This document shows, in pieces, positions 37,945 to 47,518 of a stretch of 64,000 nucleotides of DNA; position 1 is the stretch's first letter, and each line of letters opens with the position of its first letter. The stretch comes from Mesorhizobium denitrificans. Its GTDB lineage: Bacteria; Pseudomonadota; Alphaproteobacteria; Rhizobiales; Rhizobiaceae. The stretch spans positions 52,193 through 116,192 of the forward strand of contig NZ_QURN01000015.1 of the NCBI RefSeq assembly GCF_003403035.1, written 5' to 3'. The notes beneath the pieces are model-generated. The model was given only the letters and a program-made list of their open reading frames with translations, was not told where the DNA came from and did not search any database. Made by a program: the position numbers and the translations under genes.

Positions 37945-39335
37945 GCCTGGAGCCTCTTGCCGTCGCGATAGCTGTAGCTCGGCTTATACATGGTGACGAG
38001 TTCTTCGGCGGCGGTGGGATGCACGGCCATTGTCCGGTCGAAATCTTCCTTGCTTAGCCCAGCCTTGAGCGAAATGCCCAGCAGCTGCGCCATCTCGCCA
38101 GCATCCGGCCCCAAAATATGCGCGCCGAGAACGAGCCCGGTCTGTCCATCGACAACGAGCTTGGTCAGCATCTTCTCATCCCGACCGGCGAGAATGTTGC
38201 GCATGGGACGGAAATGCGCGCGGTAAATATCAACATGCTCAAAGCGCTGCACCGCGCGCTCTTCCGACAGGCCGACCGTGCCAACCTCCGGCTGCGAGAA
38301 AACCGCAGTCGGAATGACTTCAAGGTCCGGCTCGGTGGGGTTGTCCTTCCAAAGCGTCTCGACAAGACACATGGCCTCGTGGATCGCGACGGGCGTCAAC
38401 TGAACGCGGTTGGTGACGTCGCCAATGGCCCAGATGTTCGCGACATTCGTGCGCGAGTAGCTGTCCACGATGACTTCGCCCATTTGACCGATGTTTACGC
38501 CGGCATTTTCGAAACCGAGCCCGTCAGTGTTTGGGCTGCGCCCGATTGCCAGTAAAACCTGATCCGCGACGAGTTGCTCGCCCGTCGAGAGGCGGCTTTC
38601 CAGCCGCCCATCCTTGCGCTTGACGACCTCCTTCTGCACGGACTGCAGAATGATCTTGATGCCCTTGTCCACCATCGCGTCATGCAGAAGCTTGCGAAGA
38701 TCATTGTCGAAGCGGCTCAATATCTGCATACCGCGATAGACCAGCGTGGTTTCAACACCCAACCCGTGGAAGATATTGGCGAACTCCACCGCGATATAAC
38801 CGCCGCCCTCAATGACAATTGCCTTGGGCAATTCCGGCAGGTCGAACACCTCGTTGGAACTGATGCAATGTTCATGGCCGGGTAGTGCGTCATGCGCCGC
38901 GGGCCTGCCGCCGGTCGCAATCAGGATCTGGTCCGCGGTAGCCGTGCGGTCCTCAGCGTCAAGCCGAATGGTGTGTCGATCCAGAAGCGTTGCTCGGGAC
39001 ATAATGGCCTCGCCGCCGGCACCCTCGACGCCTTTGCGATACAGCCCCTCCAGCCGTGAAATTTCCTTGTCTTTATTGGCGATCAAGGTTGCCCAATCGA
39101 AATGCGCGGGCTTTACCGACCAGCCATAGCCCTTGGCGTCCCCGAAATACTCCGAATATTGGGAAGCATAGACGAGCAGCTTTTTCGGCACGCAGCCACG
39201 AATGACGCATGTGCCACCAAAGCGAAATTCTTCGGCAACGGCGACGCGCTTGCCAAGCCCCGCTGAAACGCGCGCGGCGCGCACGCCGCCAGAACCGCCG
39301 CCAATGACGAAAAGGTCGTAATCATACTTCGCCAT
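37941..39335 (-). CDS. gor: Glutathione-disulfide reductase
   Basis: A 464-aa flavoprotein that keeps glutathione reduced with NADPH. N-terminal FAD motif VIGGGSGGVRAARVSAGLG, redox disulfide GGTCVIRGCVPKKLLVYA (Cys43 and Cys48), second nucleotide motif VIEGGGYIAVEFANIF and C-terminal active-site region MAVHPTAAEELVTMY with the catalytic histidine. It is the first gene of a two-gene transcript with the CofD-like gene. Confidence 0.96.
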   Translation of the reverse strand: MAKYDYDLFVIGGGSGGVRAARVSAGLGKRVAVAEEFRFGGTCVIRGCVPKKLLVYASQYSEYFGDAKGYGWSVKPAHFDWATLIANKDKEISRLEGLYRKGVEGAGGEAIMSRATLLDRHTIRLDAEDRTATADQILIATGGRPAAHDALPGHEHCISSNEVFDLPELPKAIVIEGGGYIAVEFANIFHGLGVETTLVYRGMQILSRFDNDLRKLLHDAMVDKGIKIILQSVQKEVVKRKDGRLESRLSTGEQLVADQVLLAIGRSPNTDGLGFENAGVNIGQMGEVIVDSYSRTNVANIWAIGDVTNRVQLTPVAIHEAMCLVETLWKDNPTEPDLEVIPTAVFSQPEVGTVGLSEERAVQRFEHVDIYRAHFRPMRNILAGRDEKMLTKLVVDGQTGLVLGAHILGPDAGEMAQLLGISLKAGLSKEDFDRTMAVHPTAAEELVTMYKPSYSYRDGKRLQA

Positions 39336-39466
39336 GCGGCACCTTCATTCCGATTCAACGACAGAGACTTAGTGCATCACGATGCGGCTTTGAAGCCATG
39401 AGGTAGCGGAACCAAGTACCACGGTGCTCGTTTGAGCCTTGAACAACAATTTCGCAGGAGGAAATC

Positions 39467-39544
39467 ATGGGTCGCAGTATTTTGCTCTGGCTGCTGGGCG
39501 TGCCAATCCCAGTTATTATTCTTCTCTGGCTTTTCTGGCACTAA
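39467..39544 (+). CDS. 25-residue hydrophobic single-helix micropeptide
   Basis: A tiny reading frame encodes MGRSILLWLLGVPIPV followed by IILLWLFWH. It has an excellent ribosome-binding site (AGGAGG, 6 nt before ATG). Apart from MGRS and the final His it is one membrane helix with a central Pro-Ile-Pro. It lies in the gap between gor (divergent) and the M23 peptidase gene, 69 nt upstream of the latter on the same strand. The strong Shine-Dalgarno and clean hydrophobic composition argue that it is translated. Function unknown. Confidence 0.6.
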   Translation: MGRSILLWLLGVPIPVIILLWLFWH

Positions 39545-39612
39545 GCTGCCGTTCCCGCGCCGCGCGGAAGCTCTTTGTTAACCTTAATAGAGTGTAATCA
39601 TGCCGTATTTCA

Positions 39613-40911
39613 ATGATGCGGCATGAGAGCACTAACGTGAAAAACAAAAGCTCCTCGACATCAGTATTCGGCAAACGAAAAGAACCGCATACGGTCATTA
39701 TCGCGCGCGGCGACAAAGTTAGCCACTTCACAATAAAACCTTGGCTGGCAACGGCCCTGATGGGCACGGTAGCAACGCTTGCCGTCGGCTATCTGGCGGC
39801 AACGACATATCTGGTTTTCCGCGACGATATTTTGAGCGCTGCGTCCGCGCATCAAGCTCGAGTACAGCAATCATACGAAGATCGAATCGCAGCGTTGCGC
39901 GCACAGGTGGACCGCATCACCAGCCGCCAGATGCTGGATCAGCAGCTCGTAGAATCCAAGGTTACCGAACTGCTGTCGCGTCAAAGCGCGCTCAGCGCGC
40001 GGCATGGCAAGGTTACTCCAGCACCGGCAGAACAGCCCGACGCGCAGGGTTCCGACGCGCAGGATATTGAGACGCCGAGCATTGAAACGCCCGGTCAGGA
40101 CAAGCCGCAGGCGATGATCGACACCGACGACGCCTCGCTGAAACTGGCCTCCGTCATGCCCCTGCTCTCGCAGAGCGATGGTGAGACATCGGATAGCGCT
40201 GCCGACCGGGCAGACCGCAATTTCGTTGCAATTAACAAATCGCTGCAAGCCGTTGAAGCAGATCAGATTCATAAGCTCGATGCGATGGCGACAAGCGCCT
40301 ATCGCGAGGCGTCCGCCCTTGGCGATGCGTTGCGCACTGCAGGCGTGAATGTTGAAGAAGATTACGGCAAGGATGATGTCGGCGGGCCGCTCGTGCCACT
40401 CGATCAGGCGGGCATGTTCGACGCCAAGGTGAAGGAACTCGACGAAGTTCTGGAGCATGTAAGCACGTTGAAGCAGGAAGCAGGCGCGATGCCCTTTTCC
40501 AATCCAGCACCGGGGCGTTCCGTTTCAAGCAGATTTGGCGTGCGCACCGATCCGTTGCTCGGAACACCGGCGATGCATTCCGGCATGGATTTTCGCGCAC
40601 CAACCGGCACGCCGATCCTCGCGACCGGTTATGGCACCGTGGTCGAAGCCGGATGGAATGGCGGCTATGGCCAGATGGTCGAGGTGAAGCACGCGAATGG
40701 CTTCACGACGCGCTTCGGCCATATGAGCGCGATTCATGTCAGCGTTGGCGACGAGGTGAAGCCGGGCGATGTGCTTGGCGAAGTGGGCAGCACGGGCAGG
40801 TCAACCGGCCCGCACATGCACTATGAAGTGCGCCGTAACGGACAAGCGATCGACCCATCCGACTTTCTCGCAGCAGGCAAGCGGATACAGCGCTATCTGG
40901 CGCAGTTGTAA
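39613..40911 (+). CDS. Membrane-anchored M23-family peptidoglycan endopeptidase
   Basis: A 432-aa protein with a short cytoplasmic N-terminus, one membrane helix (about residues 45-65, WLATALMGTVATLAVGYLAA), a coiled-coil/linker region (about 75-290, rich in Gln, Asp and Pro), and a C-terminal LytM domain. The zinc site is complete: HSGMDF (His and Asp) and HMHYEV (HxH). It is therefore likely an active endopeptidase acting on peptide cross-links, unlike degenerate EnvC-type activators. The start may be ATG 39613, ATG 39616 or a later GTG before KNKSSS. The micropeptide gene lies upstream. Confidence 0.88.
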   Translation: MMRHESTNVKNKSSSTSVFGKRKEPHTVIIARGDKVSHFTIKPWLATALMGTVATLAVGYLAATTYLVFRDDILSAASAHQARVQQSYEDRIAALRAQVDRITSRQMLDQQLVESKVTELLSRQSALSARHGKVTPAPAEQPDAQGSDAQDIETPSIETPGQDKPQAMIDTDDASLKLASVMPLLSQSDGETSDSAADRADRNFVAINKSLQAVEADQIHKLDAMATSAYREASALGDALRTAGVNVEEDYGKDDVGGPLVPLDQAGMFDAKVKELDEVLEHVSTLKQEAGAMPFSNPAPGRSVSSRFGVRTDPLLGTPAMHSGMDFRAPTGTPILATGYGTVVEAGWNGGYGQMVEVKHANGFTTRFGHMSAIHVSVGDEVKPGDVLGEVGSTGRSTGPHMHYEVRRNGQAIDPSDFLAAGKRIQRYLAQL

Positions 40912-40938
40912 AATTTTCTGCCGCTCATCAAATCCGCA

Positions 40939-40955
40939 CCCCTCACCCGCCTGCC
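40939..40955. repeat. Partial family-1 repeat element
   Basis: CCCCTCACCCGCCTGCC is the family-1 core, in the 56-nt gap between the convergent M23 peptidase and thrS genes. Confidence 0.5.
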
Positions 40956-40967
40956 CGCAAAGCTACA

Positions 40968-42938
40968 TCACTCCACGCGCCGAAGGTCTGGCGGAGTAGC
41001 CTCTTCCTTCAGCATCGAGAGTGCATCGGTCAGCGCCATCGATTCCTGATCGCGGGAGCCGAGACGGCGGATGTTGACCGTGCCCTCCTCCGCTTCGCGG
41101 CGACCGCAAACGAGAATGACCGGCACCTTTTGCAGCGAATGCTCGCGGACCTTGTAGTTGATCTTCTCATTACGAAGATCAGCTTCCGCCGCCAGCCCAG
41201 CCGCTTTGAGCTTCTTCACGACCGACGCGGCATATTCATCTGCATCCGAAGTGATGGTTGCGACAACGACCTGAACCGGCGCAAACCACAACGGGAAATG
41301 TCCCGAATAATTCTCGATCAGAATACCAAGGAATCGCTCCATCGAACCGCAGATCGCGCGGTGGATCATTACCGGCTGCTTCTTCTCAGAATCTGCGCCG
41401 ATATAGAACGCGCCGAACCGCTCCGGCAGGTTGAAGTCCACCTGCGTGGTGCCGCACTGCCATTCGCGACCGATGGCGTCTTTCAAGGTGTACTCGAACT
41501 TCGGCCCGTAGAACGCACCCTCGCCCGGAAGTACGCCGGTCTTGATGCGCCCGCCGGACTGCTCCTCGATCGTCTTGAGCACGTCCATCATGACGGCCTC
41601 GGCGCGGTCCCACAATTCATCAGAGCCGACGCGCTTTTCCGGCCGGGTGGAGAGCTTAACCACAACTTCCTTGAAGCCGAAATCCTCGTAGACCGACAGG
41701 ATCAGATCGTTGATCTTGAGGCATTCCGCCGCCATCTGCTCGTCTGTGCAGAAAATGTGCGCATCATCCTGCGTGAAGCCCCGCACGCGCATAAGCCCAT
41801 GCAGCGCGCCCGACGGTTCGTAGCGATGCACGATGCCAAATTCCGCAAGGCGGATAGGCAGTTCACGATAAGACTTCAGGCCATGCTTGAAAATCTGGAC
41901 GTGGCCGGGACAGTTCATCGGCTTCAAGGCAAAGATGCGCTTGTCTTCCGCCTCGTCGCCCGCCGACTGCACCGCGAACATGTTTTCGCGATACCAACCC
42001 CAATGGCCTGATGTTTCCCAAAGCGAATGGTCGAGCACCTGCGGCGCGTTGACCTCCTGATAATCGTCGGCAAGCCTGCGACGCATATAAGCAACGAGGT
42101 TCTGGAACATCTTCCAGCCCTTCGCATGCCAGAACACGACGCCCGGCCCCTCTTCCTGAAAATGGAACAGGTCCATCTCACGGCCAAGACGGCGGTGGTC
42201 GCGCTTTTCGGCCTCTTCGAGCATGTGGAGATAGGCGTCGAGTTCCGCCTGCTCAGCCCATGCCGTACCGTAAATGCGCGTCAGCATCGGATTGTTGGCA
42301 TCGCCGCGCCAGTAGGCGCCCGCCACTTTCATGAGCTTGAAGGCGCTGCCGATCTGCCCGGTAGACGCCATATGCGGCCCGCGGCAAAGGTCAAACCAGT
42401 CGCCCTGCGAATAAATCTTGAGGTCTTGACCTTCGGGGATCGCATCGACCAACTCGACCTTGTAGCTCTCGCCTTTGTCGCGGAACACCTGTTTGGCCTT
42501 GTCGCGGCTCCAGACTTGCTTGGTGAACGGCTTGTTGCGTCCAATGATCTCTCGCATCTTCTTTTCGATGAGCGGGAAATCCTCCGGCGTGAATGGCTCG
42601 TTGCGCGCGAAGTCATAATAAAAGCCGTTCTCGATCACCGGGCCGATGGTGACCTGCGTGCCGGGCCAAAGCTCCTGCACAGCCTCAGCCAGCACGTGAG
42701 CGGCATCATGGCGAATGAGTTCCAGCGCGCGGGGATCGCTGCGCGTGATAATCTCGACCGAACCGGATGCGCCCAGCGGATCGGACAGATCGCGAACGGT
42801 TCCATCTATCGCATAGGCGACCGACTTCTTGGCCAGCGATTTCGAGATTGATTCTGCAAGTTCGGCACCTGTCATTGCAGCGTCGTAGTCGCGCACGGAG
42901 CCATCGGGAAATTTCAGGGAAACATTAGACAATGCCAT
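40968..42938 (-). CDS. thrS: Threonine--tRNA ligase
   Basis: A 656-aa class II synthetase. N-terminal TGS domain ([19 protein letters not shown]), an editing domain with [12 protein letters not shown], catalytic motifs in [20 protein letters not shown] and [14 protein letters not shown], and a C-terminal anticodon-binding domain ([17 protein letters not shown]). I chose ATG 42938 (AGGAG upstream), which gives the usual N-terminus; the open frame runs much further upstream without support. Confidence 0.96.
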   Translation of the reverse strand: MALSNVSLKFPDGSVRDYDAAMTGAELAESISKSLAKKSVAYAIDGTVRDLSDPLGASGSVEIITRSDPRALELIRHDAAHVLAEAVQELWPGTQVTIGPVIENGFYYDFARNEPFTPEDFPLIEKKMREIIGRNKPFTKQVWSRDKAKQVFRDKGESYKVELVDAIPEGQDLKIYSQGDWFDLCRGPHMASTGQIGSAFKLMKVAGAYWRGDANNPMLTRIYGTAWAEQAELDAYLHMLEEAEKRDHRRLGREMDLFHFQEEGPGVVFWHAKGWKMFQNLVAYMRRRLADDYQEVNAPQVLDHSLWETSGHWGWYRENMFAVQSAGDEAEDKRIFALKPMNCPGHVQIFKHGLKSYRELPIRLAEFGIVHRYEPSGALHGLMRVRGFTQDDAHIFCTDEQMAAECLKINDLILSVYEDFGFKEVVVKLSTRPEKRVGSDELWDRAEAVMMDVLKTIEEQSGGRIKTGVLPGEGAFYGPKFEYTLKDAIGREWQCGTTQVDFNLPERFGAFYIGADSEKKQPVMIHRAICGSMERFLGILIENYSGHFPLWFAPVQVVVATITSDADEYAASVVKKLKAAGLAAEADLRNEKINYKVREHSLQKVPVILVCGRREAEEGTVNIRRLGSRDQESMALTDALSMLKEEATPPDLRRVE

Positions 42939-43044
42939 TCTCCTATCCAGTCCCGCATACGAACGCGGGTGGTTAAGCGCAAAAGTGCGCGGCGCTGCTT
43001 TAGCCGCAAGCAGCGGAGACGTAAAGTCGATCCTGGGTAGCAGC

Positions 43045-43395
43045 CTAGGCTTTGCGCCCAATGTGCCAGTATCGCCACGGTGTGAACCAGCGATAGCGGG
43101 GGCCGAGGGCTTCAGGAACGCGGTCGATGCCGTGCGTTCCCCACGGACCGCAGCGCATGACGCGGAATGCGCCCATCCAGCCGCCCGCCCAGAGCCCATG
43201 GCGCGCGATTGCCTCATAGGCGTATTCCGAGCAGGTCGGCAGGTGGCGGCAGGAATTGCCGATGAGGCTCGACAACGTGAGCTGATACAGTCGCACGAAA
43301 CCAGTGCCGAAAAGGCGGCCCGGCGTCTTGCGCCAAGCGCCGTCGAAGTTGCGGCTCTTATGTTTGGCCGAAGCTATGTGCGTGTGATCGTGCAA
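43045..43395 (-). CDS. yidD: Membrane protein insertion efficiency factor YidD
   Basis: A 116-aa YidD protein that assists YidC in inserting inner-membrane proteins. Family core: [34 protein letters not shown] and MRCGPW, with the conserved cysteines. The start is TTG 43395, 3 nt after the scaffold-gene stop, so translation is likely coupled. The histidine-rich N-terminus (MHDHTHIAS) is not typical of the family and the start could be slightly later. Confidence 0.9.
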   Translation of the reverse strand: MHDHTHIASAKHKSRNFDGAWRKTPGRLFGTGFVRLYQLTLSSLIGNSCRHLPTCSEYAYEAIARHGLWAGGWMGAFRVMRCGPWGTHGIDRVPEALGPRYRWFTPWRYWHIGRKA

Positions 43396-43398
43396 CGG

Positions 43399-43845
43399 TC
43401 AGGCGGCCTGCCCTGCCCGCTTGCGCTCGATCTGATCGATCGCATCGACCACGGCGTCGAAGGTGAGCATGGTGGAAGCGTGGCGAGCCTTATAATCGCG
43501 TACGGGCTCCAGATATTTCAGATCGGCAAAGCGACCCTCGGGCGGCGGGCCGTTTTCCTTGAGCATTTGCAGCATCGTTTGCCGCACAGCGCGCAGTTCT
43601 TCGGCAGTTGCTCCAACGACATGGGACGCCATGACGGATGAGGACGCCTGACCAAGCGCGCAGGCTTTTACGATGTGGGCGAAATCGGTGACGACACCGT
43701 CCTGCAAATTAAGATCGATGGTGACAGTTGAGCCGCAAAGCTTGGAATGCGCCGTCGCGGTAGCGTCTGGATGATCGAGACGACCAATTCGGCCGATGTT
43801 TCCGGCAAAACCAAGAATTTTCGCGTTATAGACGTCGTCAATCAT
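43399..43845 (-). CDS. NifU/SufU-like iron-sulfur cluster scaffold protein
   Basis: A 148-aa member of the IscU/NifU-N family. Two of the three cluster-ligand cysteine positions are present (SKLCGS and KACALGQASS). The third, usually C in the C-terminal helix, is replaced in VRDYKARHASTMLTF, where His is a possible ligand. I chose ATG 43845 (MIDDVYNAKILGFAG) as the family start; the upstream extension from 43896 lacks support. It is followed by yidD, an order I recognise from other alphaproteobacteria. Confidence 0.85.
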   Translation of the reverse strand: MIDDVYNAKILGFAGNIGRIGRLDHPDATATAHSKLCGSTVTIDLNLQDGVVTDFAHIVKACALGQASSSVMASHVVGATAEELRAVRQTMLQMLKENGPPPEGRFADLKYLEPVRDYKARHASTMLTFDAVVDAIDQIERKRAGQAA

Positions 43846-43978
43846 GATTTTTTCCGTTTGTCGCGACTGGACGAAACGATTGTCTCGCTTCGACACCTAT
43901 CTTTCGTCGCGTTCAGCCTTATATAATGCTTCGTGTTCCTGCTGGACAAGGCTGTCAAAAGTCTGAAAGGCCGGAAGC

Positions 43979-44007
43979 TGAAACTGTGCTGATTTCGGGC
44001 GCTATAT
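43979..44007 (+). promoter_or_regulatory. Candidate sigma70 promoter for folE
   Basis: TGAAAC (43979-43984) and CTATAT (44002-44007) are exactly 17 nt apart and fit the alphaproteobacterial consensus. A small hairpin (GTTCCTT / AAGGAAC, 44046-44064) follows in the leader before the folE ribosome-binding site GGGAGA. Confidence 0.45.
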
Positions 44008-44079
44008 CCTAAAAATAGACCCGCAGACAGGCTACCGTTCAACTCGTTCCTTCTGGAAAGGAACTACGGGAGACCTTTT

Positions 44080-44718
44080 ATGGACGCCGCAATTAAGAAA
44101 ATGCTTCCCGCTGCCTATATGGACAAGCCGGTGACGGATCGTCCCACGCAGGAGGAAGCCGAAGCCGCGGTGCTGACACTTCTACGCTGGGCAGGCGATG
44201 ATCCGACGCGCGAAGGGCTGATCGATACACCGCGCCGTGTGGTGAAAGCCTATCGCGAAATGTTCGAAGGCTATGACAAATGCCCCGCCGAAGAGCTTGG
44301 CCGGACCTTCGAAGAAGTCGCGGGCTATGACGATATGGTCGTCATGCGCGATATAAGCTTTCACTCACACTGTGAGCACCACATGGTACCGATTATCGGC
44401 AAGGCGCATGTGGGCTATTTGCCGGATGGCAAGGTCGTCGGGCTTTCCAAACTCATCCGCGTTGTCGAAATTTTCGCGCACCGACTGCAAACGCAGGAAG
44501 CAATGACGGCACAGATCGCAAATGTGATCCAGGATGTGCTCAATCCGCGCGGCGTGGCTGTCGTGATCGAGGCAAATCACATGTGCATCGAGATGCGCGG
44601 CATTCGCAAGCAGGGATCAGTGACGACCACCGCGACATTTACCGGCGCTTTCCGCGACAATCCGGAAGAGCAGGTTCGGTTTATGACGATGATCAAGAGC
44701 GGCACGATAACGGGCTGA
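44080..44718 (+). CDS. folE: GTP cyclohydrolase I
   Basis: Converts GTP to 7,8-dihydroneopterin triphosphate, the first step of folate synthesis. The 212-aa protein has the zinc/active-site segment [40 protein letters not shown] and the closing [19 protein letters not shown] lies 7 nt before ATG. hisI starts 4 nt after its stop, so the two are probably one transcript. Confidence 0.96.
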   Translation: MDAAIKKMLPAAYMDKPVTDRPTQEEAEAAVLTLLRWAGDDPTREGLIDTPRRVVKAYREMFEGYDKCPAEELGRTFEEVAGYDDMVVMRDISFHSHCEHHMVPIIGKAHVGYLPDGKVVGLSKLIRVVEIFAHRLQTQEAMTAQIANVIQDVLNPRGVAVVIEANHMCIEMRGIRKQGSVTTTATFTGAFRDNPEEQVRFMTMIKSGTITG

Positions 44719-44722
44719 TTGC

Positions 44723-45136
44723 ATGACATCGCTGACATTCGACATTCCGCCGACTGACAAGGGCGCGCTGGAGGAAGGCAGCAGCTTTACGCCGAAGTTC
44801 GACGCCAGCGGGTTGCTGACGGCGGTTGTTACCGATGCGGATAGCGGTGAGCTTTTGATGGTCGCGCATATGAACGCCGAAGCGCTTGCGCTGACGCTGG
44901 AGACAGGCATAGCGCACTATTGGTCACGGTCGCGCAAATCGATTTGGAAAAAGGGCGAAACCTCCGGCAATTTGCAAAGCGTGGCCGAATTGCGCACCGA
45001 CTGCGACCAGGACGCGCTTTGGCTCAAGGTTCGAGTGGCAGGCGATGGTGCAACCTGCCACACCGCAAGGCGTTCATGTTTCTATAGAAGCGTACGCCTT
45101 TCGGACGGCAAGGTTGTTCTCAAGGTCGAGCGGTAA
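44723..45136 (+). CDS. hisI: Phosphoribosyl-AMP cyclohydrolase
   Basis: Third step of histidine synthesis; opens the purine ring of PR-AMP. This is the single-domain form (137 aa). The family motifs are [31 protein letters not shown] (Asp cluster binding Mg) and [11 protein letters not shown] (zinc cysteines). It follows folE by 4 nt, a common pairing in rhizobia. Confidence 0.96.
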   Translation: MTSLTFDIPPTDKGALEEGSSFTPKFDASGLLTAVVTDADSGELLMVAHMNAEALALTLETGIAHYWSRSRKSIWKKGETSGNLQSVAELRTDCDQDALWLKVRVAGDGATCHTARRSCFYRSVRLSDGKVVLKVER

Positions 45137-45239
45137 CGCTGAATCTCCGATGGTCAGACTATTTCATTCGACTGGCTAATCGCGTTTATGTTTCTAATAC
45201 TCAACTACCCTATATCGGGGCTTGGGACAGGGAGATTGA

Positions 45240-46199
45240 ATGATGCTCGAATGGGCATCGTTCCGGCGGGCCGACGTTAAGGAGGCCGATGGCGTCGTTT
45301 CTGCGGGCGGCGTGGCCGGAGCCAAGAAGAAGCCAGGTGTTGCGCTTGCGCTGGGCGGCGGTGCTGCTCGCGGGTGGGCGCATATCGGCGTATTGCGCGC
45401 GCTGGACGAGGCCGGCATCGAGGTTTCGATGATTGCCGGAACGTCTATCGGTGCGCTGGTTGGCGGCTGCTATCTCGCAGGGAAACTCAATGAACTTGAA
45501 GATTTCGCGCGCAGCCTGACGCGGCGGCGCATATTCGGCCTGCTGGACATTAAATTCGCGGCGAACGGGCTTTTCGGCGGCATGAAGCTGGACACCCGTA
45601 TGCAGGAGCACATGAACGGCATCCGCATCGAGGATTTGCCGAAGCCGTTTGTGGCCGTAGCGACCGAAGTGCGCACAGGTCACGAAATCTGGCTGAGCGA
45701 AGGTGTTTTGATCCGGGCGGTGCGGGCGTCCTACGCGCTGCCGGGCGTATTCGAGCCAGTAAATTGTGACGGACGCATTCTGGTCGATGGGGCTTTGGTG
45801 AACCCGGTGCCGGTTTCGGTATGTCGGGCGTATGAGCAGCCGCTCGTGATCGCAGTGAACCTGCACTACGACAATTTCGGACGTTCAGCGGTGCTGAAGC
45901 ACAGCGCGGGCGAATTGGTGATTGAGAAAAACACCAACCCACGCCATCCGCAGGATACGCCGCCAGCGCAGGCCAGACTTGGCGTGACCGGCGTTATGGT
46001 GGAAGCGTTCAACATCATTCAGGATCGCATTTCCCGCGCGCGGCTTGCGGGTGATCCGCCAGATATGTCGCTGCAACCCAAGCTCGGCCATATCGGGCTC
46101 TCGGAGTTCCACCGTGCCGACGAGGCAATCAAGCTCGGCTATGAGAGCACGCTGGCGCGAATCGAAGAAGTAAAGCGGCTTCAGGCAGTATTGGTCTAA
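45240..46199 (+). CDS. Patatin-like phospholipase (RssA type)
   Basis: A 319-aa Ser/Asp lipid acyl hydrolase. It has the oxyanion motif GGGAARGWAHIGVL, the nucleophile elbow AGTSIGAL and the catalytic Asp in DGALVNPVPV. No signal peptide or membrane helix, so cytoplasmic or membrane-associated. AGGGAG lies 5 nt before ATG 45240; ATG 45243 follows at once. Substrate unknown. Confidence 0.92.
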   Translation: MMLEWASFRRADVKEADGVVSAGGVAGAKKKPGVALALGGGAARGWAHIGVLRALDEAGIEVSMIAGTSIGALVGGCYLAGKLNELEDFARSLTRRRIFGLLDIKFAANGLFGGMKLDTRMQEHMNGIRIEDLPKPFVAVATEVRTGHEIWLSEGVLIRAVRASYALPGVFEPVNCDGRILVDGALVNPVPVSVCRAYEQPLVIAVNLHYDNFGRSAVLKHSAGELVIEKNTNPRHPQDTPPAQARLGVTGVMVEAFNIIQDRISRARLAGDPPDMSLQPKLGHIGLSEFHRADEAIKLGYESTLARIEEVKRLQAVLV

Positions 46200-46291
46200 G
46201 CTTTCAGGCTTGTGCATTACGGCACGTTGTTTATATAAGTAATCGTGCGGATAAAGATGTGGCGGCATCGACTGCAAATTGTCGATGAGGG

Positions 46292-47518
46292 ATGCTGTTG
46301 TTCGACCGCCAGCCAAACACCGCTAACAAGTCTGCTCAAATTGATGCGTTGTTTGAAGCGCACCAGTCTGCATTCGCCAAAGGCGATTACGAGCAAGCGC
46401 TTAAAATCGCAAAGCAGGCGCGAACTATTGTCAACGCTCCAGCGATTGCCCGATCAGAGGCACTTTGTCTTACCCGAGTGGGCCGTGCGCAAGAAGCCTA
46501 TGATCTGGCGCGCTCGGTGACAGCATCGCATGACGATGAAGACTATTTCGACCTGCTGGCGGATATTTGCGGCGCGCTTGGCAAGGCCGAAGAATCGGCC
46601 GACTATGGCAACGCGGCTCTCGCGGTGCGCGACAGGAAATTCGGGAATGGGCCGTATTATGCGCTTCCCGAGGCGCTGCCCGACGGCGGCAAAAAGATCA
46701 TCGCCTTTTCGCTGTTTGGCGCCAATCCACGCTATTGCGAGGTGGCGATCCTAAACTGCGAGTCCGCGAGCCAGTTGCTGCCGCAGTGGCAGTGCCGATT
46801 CTATTGCGACGAAACGGTGCCGGGCCATGTGCAACGCAGGATAGCGGAGACGGGCGGCGAGGTGGTTCTGGTCGACGATGAAACCCGAAAGACCATACCG
46901 GCGCTGATGTGGCGTTTTCTTGCAGCCGATGATTCGAGCGTCTCCCACTTTCTTATGCGTGATGCAGACTCGCTGATTGGAGAGCGGGAAGCTGCGGCGG
47001 TGAATGCGTGGATCGACTCCGGCAAATGGTTCCATGTCATGCGTGACTATCACACGCACACCGAAGTGATGCTCGCAGGCATGTGGGGCGGCTGCCACGG
47101 CGCCATTCCGAGTATGCGCGAAGAAATATTGAAGTACGTTACGCCAGAATTATTCGGGAAAAGGTACGTCGATCAACATTTTCTAAGGAAGCATGTCTGG
47201 CCGACCGCGCGCCAGAGCGTCCTTTCTCATGACAGCAAATTCAAATTCTTCAACAACGAGCCATTTCCGCATGTTCCCGGCGCTTCACTTGATGCCCGGC
47301 ATCACGTTGGCGCCAATCTCAGCACCTATATTATTGGCGGACCACTGGATATGCCGGACGATACGCCGGTGACGCTAAGTATTACAGATCAGAATGGCGA
47401 ATCCGTGTGCGAATATGTGATTCCAGTTCGCAACAAGCGGTGGGACTCCCCCTTCCCGAACGTCCATGCGCGAAAGATCGAAAGCGGCGAGTGGATCGCC
47501 AAATTGAGCGGGTTCTAA
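46292..47518 (+). CDS. TPR and glycosyltransferase-like protein
   Basis: A 408-aa cytoplasmic protein. Residues about 15-105 form tetratricopeptide-like helix pairs (AFAKGDYEQALKIAKQA, RVGRAQEAYDLARSV, ALGKAEESADYGNAAL). The C-terminal part looks like a GT-A-type fold: IIAFSLFGANPRYCEVAILN, then FLMRDADSLIGEREAAAVNA with a DxD-like RDADS metal site, and MRDYHTHTEVMLAGMWGG. I do not recognise a named family with confidence, and the acceptor cannot be guessed. Start ATG 46292 has GAGGG very close upstream. It overlaps the convergent recJ gene by 4 nt. Confidence 0.72.
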   Translation: MLLFDRQPNTANKSAQIDALFEAHQSAFAKGDYEQALKIAKQARTIVNAPAIARSEALCLTRVGRAQEAYDLARSVTASHDDEDYFDLLADICGALGKAEESADYGNAALAVRDRKFGNGPYYALPEALPDGGKKIIAFSLFGANPRYCEVAILNCESASQLLPQWQCRFYCDETVPGHVQRRIAETGGEVVLVDDETRKTIPALMWRFLAADDSSVSHFLMRDADSLIGEREAAAVNAWIDSGKWFHVMRDYHTHTEVMLAGMWGGCHGAIPSMREEILKYVTPELFGKRYVDQHFLRKHVWPTARQSVLSHDSKFKFFNNEPFPHVPGASLDARHHVGANLSTYIIGGPLDMPDDTPVTLSITDQNGESVCEYVIPVRNKRWDSPFPNVHARKIESGEWIAKLSGF

